64,000 bases of DNA, from NCBI RefSeq assembly GCF_900169065.1, contig NZ_FXZB01000019.1, positions 1-64,000 of the forward strand, given 5' to 3'. The DNA comes from Brevibacterium aurantiacum (GTDB taxonomy: Bacteria > Actinomycetota > Actinomycetes > Actinomycetales > Brevibacteriaceae). Below, piece after piece: positions 46,767 to 56,588 of this stretch (the stretch's first letter is position 1; each line of letters starts with the position of its first letter). The translations under genes and the position numbers were made by a program. The notes beneath the pieces were generated by a model. It saw only the letters and a list, made by a program, of their open reading frames with translations. It was not told the DNA's origin and made no database searches.

Positions 46767-48367
46767 TGGCAGCGAAACCAGCGTCCGGTGGCAGTGTCAC
46801 CGGCTACAGCATTGACCAGACTGAAGAAGCGGTCGTCATCATCGGGTCAGGCGCCGGAGGTGGCACCCTCGCGTATGAGCTGACGGCCAAGGGAATTCCC
46901 GTCGTCGTCCTCGAAGCAGGTCCCCATCTGGGACATGACGATTACGTCAACAACGAATGGGAAGCGTTCAACCAGATGGCCTGGCTGGATCCGCGGACGA
47001 CGACAGGATCATGGCGAATCGCGCAGGACTTCCCCAACCTGCCGGCATGGATCGTCAAGGCCGTCGGAGGCACGACGACCCACTGGTCCGGCGCCACTCC
47101 GCGTTTCAAGAATCATGAGTTCCGTGCCCGCAGCGCCTATGGACGCATCGAGGGAGCCAATCTCCTCGACTGGCCGATCACGCTCGAAGAGCTGGCTCCG
47201 TACTACGACCGGGCAGAGAAGTCGATGGGTTCGACTCACGTCCACGGACGTCCGCCCCTGCCGGCGAACAACAACTACAAGGTCTTCGCCAACGGTGCGA
47301 AAGAGGTCGGGTACCGCTACTACGCGACTGGCCCCTATGCCACCAATGCCGAGGAATACGATGGGCGTCCCGCTTCGATCCAGGATGGCTTCAACTTTCA
47401 GGGAGACAAGAACAAGTCGAAATGGTCGACCTTGGTCAGGGAGATCCCGTGAGCAGCGGAGACGGGACTGCTCGATCTCCGTCCCGATTCGCAGGCTGTC
47501 CAGATCACCCATGATTCAGAAGGGAACGCCGACGCGGTCCTCTACCTCGACGGGGAAGGAAATCTGCAGCGTCAGGCCGCCAAGCTGGTGTGCGTGGCCG
47601 GCAACTCGATTGAAACGCCGCGGCTGCTGCTCCTCTCGGGCACACCGAGCTTCCCCGACGGGCTCGCGAACTCCTCGGGGCAGGTGGGGCGAAACTACAT
47701 GCGCCACCTCACCGGGACAGTGTGGGGTCACTTCGACAAGCCCGTGCGCATGTACCGGGGCGAGACCATGGCTGGCGTCATCGCCGATGAGTCGATCCAT
47801 GATCCCGATCGCGGATTCGCCGGCGGCTACTACATGGAGACGATCTCCTTGGGTCCTGCCTTCATGTCGGCGTTCGTCGATCCCGGAGCCTGGGGTCCGG
47901 ACTTCGCCGCGCTCATGGATCGCTACCTCAACACGGCCGGCATGTGGATCGTCGGTGAGGACCTGCCGCAGGAGTCCAACCGGATCACACTGAACACCAC
48001 GGTCAAGGATCAGCATGGTCTGCCCGTCCCGAACGTCCACTACGACGATCACGTCAACGACCTGGCAATGCGTGAACACGGATACGCTGCAGGTGAGAGC
48101 GTCTACAGGGCGGTCGGGGCGCAGACCTCGCATCGGACACCGCCGTATCCGTCGACGCACAATCTGGGCACTGCGAGAATGAGTGAACGACCGGAGGACG
48201 GTGTGGTCGACAAATGGGGTCGCTCCCATGATGTGAAGAACCTCTTCATCTCCGACGGTTCGGTCTTCACCTCAAGTGCGGCGGCCAATCCGACTCTGAC
48301 CATCGTTGCTTTGGCGATTCGGCAGGCGGAATACATCGCCGAGCAGCTGCGGACTCAGCAGCTTTAG
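46763..48367 (+). pseudogene. GMC oxidoreductase interrupted by an in-frame TGA
   Basis: 534 codons if read through. N-terminal FAD motif VVIIGSGAGGGTLAYELTAKG and VVVLEAGPH, THWSGATPRF, then an in-frame TGA at 47450-47452 after TLVREIP. The same frame resumes at AAETGLLDLRPD and continues to HNLGTARM and GSVFTSSAAANPTLTI, the usual C-terminal active-site region. A CGA to TGA change explains it. The 229-residue N-terminal piece has FAD-binding only. Family members oxidise sugars, polyols or alcohols. Confidence 0.85.
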
Positions 48368-48378
48368 GAAGGAACCAC

Positions 48379-51249
48379 ATGTCCCTGCTTTCTCCTGTCG
48401 ACACCGGACTCATCGACCAGCTGCGGTCCGCAGTCGATGAGGTCGGCGCTCGTGCCAGCGATCGTCTGGCTGCCGCACATGATGCTTCCCACTACCTGCT
48501 GACACCGCAGGCCGTGGTGAAGCCGCGCAACCGCGAGGAGGTGGCGGCACTCTTCTCGGCCTCACGGCGAAGTGGGGTGCCGATGACCTTTCGTTCCGGT
48601 GGGACCAGCCTGTCCGGGCAGTCCGTCTCGGACGGGGTGCTCGTCGACACGAGAAGGCATTTCAGGGACATCGACGTCCTCGACGACGGTGCCCGGGTCC
48701 GCTGCGGGCCCGGGGCCGTGGTCAGGGCTGTGAACGCGCGGCTGCTGCGGCATGGGCGCAAACTGGGGCCGGACCCGGCCAGCGAGATCGCTTGCACCAT
48801 CGGCGGAGTCGTCGCCAACAACTCCTCCGGCATGGCCTGCGGGATCGAAGCGAACACCTATCAGACGCTTGACTCGGCCGTGCTCGTCCTTCCCAGCGGA
48901 ACCGTTCTCGACACCTCGGCGGCAGACGCTGATGAGCTGCTGCGGAGACGGGAACCAGCTATCCACGCGGGTCTGGCCGAACTCCGAGATCGGATCCGGG
49001 CCGACGCCGAGGCGGTCGCGCGGATCACGCAGCTCCACTCCATCAAGAACACCATGGGCTACGGCCTCAACTCGTTCCTCGACCACGATGACCCGGTGCG
49101 CATCCTCGAACATCTGGTCATCGGCAGCGAGGGGACACTCGCCTTCGTCGCCGAGGCGACCTTCCGCACCGTACCGCTGATGGCCCACGCCTCGACAGGT
49201 CTGCTCGTCTTCGACGATCTGCCCACGGCCACCTCGGTGCTCCCGGAGATCATCGCTACGGGTGCCGCCACGGTCGAACTCCTCGATGCCACGAGTCTGC
49301 GGGTCGCCCAACGTGATGAGAAGTGCCCGGAGGAGATCCGGGATCTCGACGTGGACGCCCACTGCGCTCTGCTCGTCGAATTTCAAGAGGAGACGGAAGA
49401 AGGCCTCGACCAGGTCGTGTCCGAGGCGCTGCCGGTCCTCGAAGCATTCTCATTGAGCCGACCAGCAGAGCTGACAACCGATCCGCGACGGCGATCTGCG
49501 CTGTGGCACACCCGCAAGGGGCTGTTCACTGCGGTCGCCGGTAACCGTCCCTCGGGGACCGCCGCACTGCTCGAGGACATCGCTGTCCCGGTCGACCGCC
49601 TCGGCGAGACCTGCACTGCTCTGAGCGAGCTGTTCAACCAATACGACTACTCCGATGCCGTGATCTTCGGGCATGCGAAGGACGGCAACATCCACTTCAT
49701 GATCACCGAGGAATTCGGGAGTGGAACCGACGGCGAGAACTTCGACCTCGACCGGTACGAAGCATTCACCGAGAAGATGGTCGACCTCGTCCTCTCCCGT
49801 GGGGGAACGCTCAAGGCCGAGCACGGTACGGGCCGGATCATGGCCCCATTCGTCAGGCGTCAGGTCGGTGACGATCTCTACGCGGTGATGAAACGGGTCA
49901 AGGAACTCACCGATCCGCAGTCCCTGCTCAACCCGGGTGTCCTGCTCAGTGATGATCCGAAGGCGCATCTGCGTGATCTCAAGACCACACCGACCACCGA
50001 GGAGGAGGTCGACCGGTGCGTCGAATGCGGGTACTGCGAACCCGTGTGCCCCAGCCGCGACCTCACCCTGACTCCGCGTGAACGCATCGTTCTGCGACGC
50101 GAGATCGCCCGCGCCGAGGCGGCAGGGGACGAGGAGCTGACCCGGACCCTGCGCAGCGAGTACGACTACGACGGGATCGACACTTGCGCCGTCGATGGCA
50201 TGTGCCAGACGGCGTGCCCGGTCTTCATCAACACCGGAGACCTCGTGCGCAGGCTGCGCCAGGAGAACACGAACACGATCGAAGAAGCCGGCTGGAACAC
50301 TGCTGCCAAGGCGTGGGGTCTGGTCAGCTCGGTCGGGGGAGTGGCATTGAGCTCCGCGAAGGCGATGCCCACGCAGCTGCCCGCAGCGGCCACGGGTGTC
50401 GGTCGCAAGATCTTGGGCGATGACACCGTGCCCAGCTACTCCGCTGATCTGCCGGCCGGGGGTTCCAAACGTGTGGCTGTCTCGGCGTCGAATCCGGACG
50501 TCGTGTGGTTCTCCAGCTGCACGAACACGATGTTCGGACCAGAAGACGGTGGAAGCGGAGATGGAGTTGCCGGTGCCTTCCGCCGCCTGTGCGAAAGAGC
50601 AGGGATCTCGCTGCGTACGCCGCGGGGCATTCCCTCTCTGTGCTGCGGCACCCCGTGGAAGTCGAAGGGGATGGCCGAGGGATATGCCACGATGCGCAAG
50701 TATGTGCGCAGAGAGCTGTGGGCGGCCACCGATGGCGGACGGATCCCCGTCGTCTGCGATGCGTCCTCCTGTACAGAGGGACTGCGTGTGCTCCTCGGCG
50801 ACGCGACCGAGTCGACCGACAAGGACGCAGCGGAGGATTTCGAGATCATCGACGCCGTGGCCTTCGCCACGCAGACTCTGCTCCCTGCGCTGCAAGATCG
50901 CGGAGCACTCTCGACCGAACACCGTCTGCTCTCGATCACCCTCCATCCGACATGCTCGTCGACCCAGCTGGGAATCAACGAGGACCTGAGCGCGCTCGCC
51001 GGGTCCATCGCGGAGGAGGTCAGCGTGCCCGATTCCTGGGGCTGCTGTGCCTTCGCAGGGGACCGGGGCATGCTCCATCCCGAGCTCACCGCTTCGGCGA
51101 CGAAGGACGAAGCCGCCGAGGTTGAGTCGATCGGCGCGGACATTCACGCGTCGACGAACAGGACGTGTGAGATCGGGATGACCCGGGCGACGGGGAAGCC
51201 CTATCGCCACATCCTCGAAGCTCTCGACGAGCTCGTGGGCCGAGCCTGA
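48379..51249 (+). CDS. FAD/4Fe-4S D-lactate (glycolate)-type dehydrogenase
   Basis: 956 residues. N-terminal PCMH FAD domain (MTFRSGGTSLSGQSVSDGVLVD, SSGMACG) and FAD-oxidase C-domain (HAKDGNIHF, EHGTGRIMAPFV). Two [4Fe-4S] cysteine motifs follow (CVECGYCEPVCPS, CAVDGMCQTACPV), then the CCG-type domain (SSCTNT, CCGTPWKSKG, SWGCCAFAGD). This GlcD-GlcF fusion is typical of respiratory D-lactate or 2-hydroxyacid dehydrogenases. It follows the GMC gene by 11 bp and probably oxidises the next acid in the pathway. Confidence 0.85.
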   Translation: MSLLSPVDTGLIDQLRSAVDEVGARASDRLAAAHDASHYLLTPQAVVKPRNREEVAALFSASRRSGVPMTFRSGGTSLSGQSVSDGVLVDTRRHFRDIDVLDDGARVRCGPGAVVRAVNARLLRHGRKLGPDPASEIACTIGGVVANNSSGMACGIEANTYQTLDSAVLVLPSGTVLDTSAADADELLRRREPAIHAGLAELRDRIRADAEAVARITQLHSIKNTMGYGLNSFLDHDDPVRILEHLVIGSEGTLAFVAEATFRTVPLMAHASTGLLVFDDLPTATSVLPEIIATGAATVELLDATSLRVAQRDEKCPEEIRDLDVDAHCALLVEFQEETEEGLDQVVSEALPVLEAFSLSRPAELTTDPRRRSALWHTRKGLFTAVAGNRPSGTAALLEDIAVPVDRLGETCTALSELFNQYDYSDAVIFGHAKDGNIHFMITEEFGSGTDGENFDLDRYEAFTEKMVDLVLSRGGTLKAEHGTGRIMAPFVRRQVGDDLYAVMKRVKELTDPQSLLNPGVLLSDDPKAHLRDLKTTPTTEEEVDRCVECGYCEPVCPSRDLTLTPRERIVLRREIARAEAAGDEELTRTLRSEYDYDGIDTCAVDGMCQTACPVFINTGDLVRRLRQENTNTIEEAGWNTAAKAWGLVSSVGGVALSSAKAMPTQLPAAATGVGRKILGDDTVPSYSADLPAGGSKRVAVSASNPDVVWFSSCTNTMFGPEDGGSGDGVAGAFRRLCERAGISLRTPRGIPSLCCGTPWKSKGMAEGYATMRKYVRRELWAATDGGRIPVVCDASSCTEGLRVLLGDATESTDKDAAEDFEIIDAVAFATQTLLPALQDRGALSTEHRLLSITLHPTCSSTQLGINEDLSALAGSIAEEVSVPDSWGCCAFAGDRGMLHPELTASATKDEAAEVESIGADIHASTNRTCEIGMTRATGKPYRHILEALDELVGRA

Positions 51250-51325
51250 ATCTGATGCAGCCCGGGGTTCATCCGGATGCCGGGCATCCCTGGCGTCGGT
51301 GAGCCGCGTGTGATTCGATGCACAT

Positions 51326-52084
51326 ATGACTCAAGCATTGGAATCGCATCGCGCTCGCCTCGCCGCCGGAGAGATCTACAACGGGCTGTGGATGATGTCG
51401 ACGAGCCAGGAGCTGGCGAAGGTCGGATCGGCCGCAGGCTATGACTATGTGTGCCTCGACATGCAGCACGGTTTCACGCGCCCGACCGACGTTCTGCGTC
51501 TGACCGATGCCATCCGGGCCAGTGGATCCGCCCTGGTCACGGCAAGGGTCTCGGCGAACCGCTTCACCGAGATCGGCATGCTCGCCGACGCTGGCGTCGA
51601 AGCCGTCATCGTTCCGCTCGTGTCCAACGTCGCCGAGGCCGAAGCTGCCGTTTCCGCGCTCGACTACCCGAGCCGCGGCGGTGACCGCTCCTGGGGTCCG
51701 ACCGCCGAACTCATGCACAAGGCGGTCCAGGACACCCGAGACGAGCGTCCGCTCTTGTTCGTGATGATCGAGAACAAGGAGGGTCTGGCCAATGTCGAGA
51801 AGATCTGCGAAGTCCCAGGCATCGACGGCGTGTACGTCGGTCCCGCCGACCTCGCCTTCGCCGTCGACGCACTGCCCGGTCAGCCCAATGACGCCCACGC
51901 CGAGGCGCTCGTGCGGATACGCACAGCAGCCGACAAAGCCGGCATCGTCCCAGGCATTCACTGCGGTGACGGTACGGAAGCCAAGGTTCGGAAGGAACAG
52001 GGATTCCGCTTCATCACCTCGGCGGGGGATATCGGTGCTGCCGGCCGCGCGTTCCGGGAGGATCTGGCGACGGCGCGAGGCTAG
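51326..52084 (+). CDS. HpcH/HpaI-family aldolase
   Basis: 252 residues: GLWMMSTSQELAKVGSAAGYDYVCLDMQHGF, the catalytic Arg region, MIENKEGLANVEKI (metal Glu) and GVYVGPADLAFAV (metal Asp). Class II aldolases of this family cleave 2-keto-3-deoxy acids or 4-hydroxy-2-oxo acids to pyruvate or similar. With GMC and lactate-type dehydrogenases upstream, it would complete a sugar-acid or hydroxyacid route. It is convergent with, and directly abuts, the phosphonate cluster. Confidence 0.85.
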   Translation: MTQALESHRARLAAGEIYNGLWMMSTSQELAKVGSAAGYDYVCLDMQHGFTRPTDVLRLTDAIRASGSALVTARVSANRFTEIGMLADAGVEAVIVPLVSNVAEAEAAVSALDYPSRGGDRSWGPTAELMHKAVQDTRDERPLLFVMIENKEGLANVEKICEVPGIDGVYVGPADLAFAVDALPGQPNDAHAEALVRIRTAADKAGIVPGIHCGDGTEAKVRKEQGFRFITSAGDIGAAGRAFREDLATARG

Positions 52085-53203
52085 TCACCCCTCGATATCG
52101 ACCACCGTCCGCAGTCCCTTGCTGGGGTCGGCGAATTCCTGCGCCAGGTCTGACAGTCCGATCGGGCCGCCGAGGATGCGGTCCCACGGCATGTTCTTGC
52201 CGTCTGCGGCCAGGAAGTCCACGGCTTCCTGCAGGTGGTGTGGTTCGAAATTGTGCACACCGGTGATGGTGCGCCACCCTCGCACGAGCTGTTCGGGATT
52301 GATCTCGATGTTCGGTCCAGGACTCACGCTTCCCGCGAGAACTGCGGTGCCGCCGATTCCCAGGCTGGCCACGCAGGTCTCCACACCCGCGGTGGTGCCG
52401 GAGAGTTCGAGTGCGACATCGACGTCTGTCGGCACCTCCTCTTCCAGGATCGTGCTCGCCCCGGCGAACAGGGCTAGGTCCTGGCGCTGCGGCGTCGGAT
52501 CGAAGGCGAGCACCTCGGCGGCACCGCGGGACTGCGCGGCGGCCACCGCGGTGAGCCCCAGCATTCCGAGTCCGTTGACGAAGACACGACGGCCCCGCAG
52601 GTCACCGGCGGCCTCGAGCATCGCCATGACGGTGGCGACGGCGCACCCTGCCGTGGCGGCCACGGCGTCTGGCACCGAATCCGGCACCGGGATGACTGCC
52701 ACGCCGGCCGGCAGGTGGATGTGGGAGGCGTAGGTGCCCGACAGCGCCCACCCGCTGTCGGTGGATTCGTGCCCGACCTTGGCCACCGACTGACATTTTG
52801 CGCTGAGTCCGCGTCGGCAGTTCTCGCAGTTCCCGCACACCGAGGTGACCGAGAAGACCACGCGATGGCCGAGTGGGAGCCCAGCCCGCGAATCCTCGAC
52901 CACGCCGACGCCCTCGTGCCCGAGCACGGAGGGGCATGCTCCGGGGCGACGCCCGCGCACGGTGTGCCGATCCGAGCCGCAGACGGTGGCGGTGGTCAGG
53001 CGAATGAGGCTCTCGCCCTCGGCCAGTTCAGGGCGGTCGAAGGACTGGGTCTCGAACTGATCCCCGCCGAGCCAGACGACGGCTTCGACCGTGGCCGCGA
53101 AGACCTCAGCATCAAACGAGGCCACCGCATCCGCCGAGGTATCGGCCGGGGAAGCCTGAACCGGTGACTGAGTTTGAGCCTGCGTTTGGACCTCCGCCCT
53201 CAC
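52085..53203 (-). CDS. Phosphonate-associated zinc alcohol dehydrogenase (HpnZ-like)
   Basis: 372 residues from GTG, which overlaps the phosphatase stop (GTGA). Zinc and NAD features: TVCGSDRHTVRG, GHEGVGVVEDS, CGNCENCRRGLSAKC (structural zinc) and NGLGMLGLTAVAA. It matches the alcohol dehydrogenase repeatedly found beside phosphonatase-like hydrolases, proposed as HpnZ. It probably handles the aldehyde released from a phosphonate. The N-terminus carries about 25 residues of Gln/Ala/Ser-rich extension. Confidence 0.8.
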   Translation of the reverse strand: MRAEVQTQAQTQSPVQASPADTSADAVASFDAEVFAATVEAVVWLGGDQFETQSFDRPELAEGESLIRLTTATVCGSDRHTVRGRRPGACPSVLGHEGVGVVEDSRAGLPLGHRVVFSVTSVCGNCENCRRGLSAKCQSVAKVGHESTDSGWALSGTYASHIHLPAGVAVIPVPDSVPDAVAATAGCAVATVMAMLEAAGDLRGRRVFVNGLGMLGLTAVAAAQSRGAAEVLAFDPTPQRQDLALFAGASTILEEEVPTDVDVALELSGTTAGVETCVASLGIGGTAVLAGSVSPGPNIEINPEQLVRGWRTITGVHNFEPHHLQEAVDFLAADGKNMPWDRILGGPIGLSDLAQEFADPSKGLRTVVDIEG

Positions 53204-53907
53204 TGGTTCACCGGGGCCGAGGTTGCGGCCGACGCTGGCAGGTCGGCCAGAGCATCGGGAAGTCCCGCAACGGAATCGAGCACAAGGTGGGCGCCCTCGG
53301 CCGCGAAGTCCTTCCGGCTCAGGTGACCGGTGAGCACACCCACCGAGGTGACTCCGGCACGCAGGGCCGACTGCACATCCGCCGAGGTGTCGCCGACGCT
53401 GACGACCGCGGCCGAGTCCTCGACACCGAGTTCCTTCATGACCGTCTCGATCATGTCGGGTGCCGGCCGACCGGCCTCGACCTCGTCGCCGCAGGAAGAG
53501 GCGTCGAAGGTCTCACCCTGCTTCCATCCCATGGAGGAGACGATGAGATCGGCGATCTCGCGAGCGAATCCGGTCGTCAGAGCGACCTTGATGCCCTGCT
53601 CGCGCAGAGTCGCCAACGCCTCCTCGATCCCGGGCAGCGGCTTCGGCGGATTGTCGGTGTAGGTGCGGCGCAGTTCCTGCCGGAACCATTCCCAGGTCTT
53701 CTCATGGAGTTCGTCATCGACTTCGACACCGCCGAGGTGGAGCAGATTTTCGATCGCCCACTTCTTCTCCGTGCCCATCCACTTCTGGAACACCTCGTCA
53801 GAGTAGTTCGCACCTTCGCGTTCCGTGGCCTCCCGCAGAACGCGGTAGACCTCGTCACGGTCGTCGATGGTGGTGCCGGCCATGTCGAAGATGGCGAGTT
53901 CAATCAT
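53200..53907 (-). CDS. Phosphonatase-like HAD hydrolase
   Basis: 235 residues, AAGGAG before ATG 53907. HAD nucleophile Asp in FDMAGTTIDD, the phosphonatase version with Met-Ala-Gly-Thr-Thr. Lys48 or Lys49 in KWMGTEKKWAI is placed where PhnX has its Schiff-base lysine. Acid residues in VSVGDTSADVQSA. It hydrolyses a phosphonoaldehyde such as phosphonoacetaldehyde to phosphate and aldehyde. It clusters with transport genes and an FAD enzyme that would make this aldehyde. Confidence 0.85.
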   Translation of the reverse strand: MIELAIFDMAGTTIDDRDEVYRVLREATEREGANYSDEVFQKWMGTEKKWAIENLLHLGGVEVDDELHEKTWEWFRQELRRTYTDNPPKPLPGIEEALATLREQGIKVALTTGFAREIADLIVSSMGWKQGETFDASSCGDEVEAGRPAPDMIETVMKELGVEDSAAVVSVGDTSADVQSALRAGVTSVGVLTGHLSRKDFAAEGAHLVLDSVAGLPDALADLPASAATSAPVNQ

Positions 53908-54016
53908 GGTGTTTCTCCTTTTAGCTGGGACTGAGTGTGGGGTCGGGTATGTGAAGCGGGGTGTGTGAAACGCAGCAGCTCGAGCGAATGGCTGGGCTCC
54001 AGCGAATGGCTCGGCG

Positions 54017-55696
54017 TCAGCGCACGGCTTTGCGCAGCCACATCGACAGCGCTTCGACGGCGAGGACGACGGCGGCCATGAGGATGAGGACCATGGTGAC
54101 CACATCGAACTGGTTGACCCGTGAGGCGTTGAGCAGCAGGAATCCGATGCCGCCGGCGCCGACGACTCCGAGGAGTGTGGCCGAGCGGATGTTGTTGTCG
54201 AGCAGGTACATCGTGTGGGCGACGAAGGCCGGTGCCGCCTGGCGCAGTGTGGCTGAGAAGAACACCTGTGCTTCGCTGGCACCGGTCGCCCGCATCGCCT
54301 CCTGCACCTGAGTGTCCGTCTCCTCCAGCGAATCGGCGATGAGCTTCGAGAGCAGGCCGATCGCCCCGATGGACAGAGCCAGCGTGCCGGCGACCTCGCC
54401 CAGACCGGAGATGACGACGAAGATGATCGCGAGAATGAGCTCGGGAATGCCGCGCACGATCACGATGATCACCCTGAACGTCTGGTGCACATAGGCATTC
54501 GCCACGGCGTTTCGAGCGGCGAGGATGCCGATCGGTATCGCGAGGACAGCACCGATGAGCGTGGCCGCGAGCGAGATCTGGATCGTCACCAGCAGCTGTT
54601 CGAAGAGGTTGGACATGGACCCGCCGGCCGACGGCGGGAAGAACAGTGCCAGGGTCTGCGGCAGGTCGAGGATCCCCTGCGCGAGTGCCGACCAGGACAC
54701 ATCCACGCGCCACAGGGCAGCGACAGTGAAGACCACGATCAGTGCGATTGAGAGGAAGCGTCTGATCCGGGCCGAACTCCACGGTGGTGTCAGGTGGAGA
54801 TCGTTGACACCGGACTCGCGGCCGTGGTTGAGCAGACGATCGACCCAGGTGCCGCCGGTGATCCTCTGCCCGGCCGATCTCATCAGCGCAGCGCGAATAG
54901 CGCCGGAGACGAGCTCGAGGCCGATGCACAGCAGCAGGACGAGCACCGCCAGAGCCATGCCCCGCTGATAGTCCAGCGTCCGCAGAGAATCGGCGATCGC
55001 CAATCCGATGCCGCCCACGCCGACATAACCCAACAGCACCGAGGTGCGCAGATTGATGTCGAACCTGTGCAGCGCCGTTGCGATGAGCTGGGGCATCAGG
55101 GTCTGGGGGATGGCCGCCATGATCTGCTGTGCGCGACTGCCGCCGAGGGACTCCACGGACTCGCGTGGGCCGTCGTCGAGTTCTTCGATCGCGTCGGCGT
55201 AGAGTTTGGCGATCATGCCGACCGAATGGATGCCCATGGCGATGATGCCGGCCGTGGCTCCGAGCCCGAACATGCGCAGGAAGATGATCGCGAGCACCAA
55301 ATCGGGGACTGCCCGAGCCAGCACCGTCAGTGCGCGAGCAACCCACTGCGAGGTGACACCCCACCGAGTCGGTCTGGCCGCAGCCAGAGCCACGGGAACG
55401 GAGAGTGCGACCGAGAGGAGCGTGGCAAGGAAGACGATGGCCAAGGTCTCGAACACCAGGGAGAGGGTCTCTGCCACAGGTGGGAAGTCGAGGGGGAACA
55501 TGCGGGCGAAGAAGTTCACCGCATTGTCGAAGGAATCGACGATCGTCGCAATATCGATGCCAAGCGCACCGACGGACCACACGCCCCCGACGACCAAGGC
55601 GATCATGACGAGCGCGGCGGCGAGGCTGGACCCGGCCGGACGCGGACGTACTGGGACCTCGCGAACGTCAGGTGGGGCCTCGGCGAGCATGGACAT
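54017..55696 (-). CDS. phnE: Phosphonate ABC permease, two PhnE units fused
   Basis: 559 residues where PhnE is normally about 270-290. Residues 1-290 and 310-559 are two complete permease domains, each with its coupling (EAA-like) loop: ESVESLGGSRAQQIMAAIPQTL and QVQEAMRATGASEAQVFFSATL. They are joined by a soluble linker (GGTWVDRLLNHGRESGVNDLHL). The single gene replaces the dimer or the phnE1-phnE2 pair. It overlaps phnC (ATGA). Confidence 0.9.
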   Translation of the reverse strand: MSMLAEAPPDVREVPVRPRPAGSSLAAALVMIALVVGGVWSVGALGIDIATIVDSFDNAVNFFARMFPLDFPPVAETLSLVFETLAIVFLATLLSVALSVPVALAAARPTRWGVTSQWVARALTVLARAVPDLVLAIIFLRMFGLGATAGIIAMGIHSVGMIAKLYADAIEELDDGPRESVESLGGSRAQQIMAAIPQTLMPQLIATALHRFDINLRTSVLLGYVGVGGIGLAIADSLRTLDYQRGMALAVLVLLLCIGLELVSGAIRAALMRSAGQRITGGTWVDRLLNHGRESGVNDLHLTPPWSSARIRRFLSIALIVVFTVAALWRVDVSWSALAQGILDLPQTLALFFPPSAGGSMSNLFEQLLVTIQISLAATLIGAVLAIPIGILAARNAVANAYVHQTFRVIIVIVRGIPELILAIIFVVISGLGEVAGTLALSIGAIGLLSKLIADSLEETDTQVQEAMRATGASEAQVFFSATLRQAAPAFVAHTMYLLDNNIRSATLLGVVGAGGIGFLLLNASRVNQFDVVTMVLILMAAVVLAVEALSMWLRKAVR

Positions 55697-56577
55697 CAGC
55701 GGGTGACACCGCTCGACATCGGGGTGCGGACGGAATCGGAATCGGAAGTGGACGTGGATGCGGAACCTGCCCCAGCCTCGGCGTCGGAGATGTCCATGCC
55801 GGAGACACTCGAATAGATCGTCGAAGCCTCTTCAGCACTGAGGCCCTGCGTGGTGCGGTCGAGGACCGCCTGGCCGTTGCGCAGGCCGATGATCCGATCG
55901 GCGAACTCGATGGCGAGCTGAACCTGGTGGAGCGAGGCGATGACGGTGAGGTCGTCCTCCTCGGCGATCTGGCGCAGCAGGTTGATCACGTCGAGCGCGG
56001 AGACGGGATCGAGCGAGGCCACCGGTTCATCGGCCAGCAAAACCGTCGGGTGCTGCATGAGCGCCCGGGCGATGGCCACGCGCTGCTGCTGACCGCCGGA
56101 GAGTGTATCCGCACGCTGATAAGCACGATCGGCCAAGCCGACCCGGTCGAGCTTCTCGATGGCTTCGCGGCGCACCGACTTCGGGTACATCATCAGCGAG
56201 ATGCGCGGTCCCTTGAGTGAACCGAGCTGCCCGGCGCAGACATTCTCCAACACAGACATGGGGCCGACGAGGTTGAAGGACTGGAAGATCACGCCGATGT
56301 TCCGGCGCAGCTCCCGCAGCCCTCGTTTCCCCACCGAGTTCACGTCCTGGCCCAGCACGCGGACCGTGCCCGAGGTGGGGGAGTGCAGGCCGTTGATGTG
56401 GCGCAGCAGCGTCGACTTGCCCGATCCGGACAGGCCGAGCAGAACGGTGACCCGGCCGGTGCGGAAGCCGACGTTGACGTCGTCGAGTCCGAGGACTCCG
56501 CCGCCGAAGTCCTTTGTCACATGGTCGAGTTGGACTGAGTAGATATCGTCGATCTCTCGCTGGAGTTCAGTGGTCAT
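55696..56577 (-). CDS. phnC: Phosphonate ABC transporter ATPase
   Basis: 293 residues. Walker A LLGLSGSGKSTLLRHING, signature DTLSGGQQQRVAIARAL, Walker B VLLADEPVASLDP, switch His in IASLHQVQ. Typical PhnC. Its ribosome site (TAGGAG) overlaps the phnD stop. The last 30 residues (AGAGSASTSTSDSDSV-like) form a Ser/Asp/Thr-rich tail not needed for the fold. Confidence 0.9.
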   Translation of the reverse strand: MTTELQREIDDIYSVQLDHVTKDFGGGVLGLDDVNVGFRTGRVTVLLGLSGSGKSTLLRHINGLHSPTSGTVRVLGQDVNSVGKRGLRELRRNIGVIFQSFNLVGPMSVLENVCAGQLGSLKGPRISLMMYPKSVRREAIEKLDRVGLADRAYQRADTLSGGQQQRVAIARALMQHPTVLLADEPVASLDPVSALDVINLLRQIAEEDDLTVIASLHQVQLAIEFADRIIGLRNGQAVLDRTTQGLSAEEASTIYSSVSGMDISDAEAGAGSASTSTSDSDSVRTPMSSGVTR

Positions 56578-56588
56578 GAGTGCGTCTC

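Noticed and set aside
47450-47452. TGA read as selenocysteine in the GMC oxidoreductase
   Set aside because: No GMC selenoprotein is known, the residue is not at the active site and no SECIS-like hairpin is obvious; a nonsense change is simpler.
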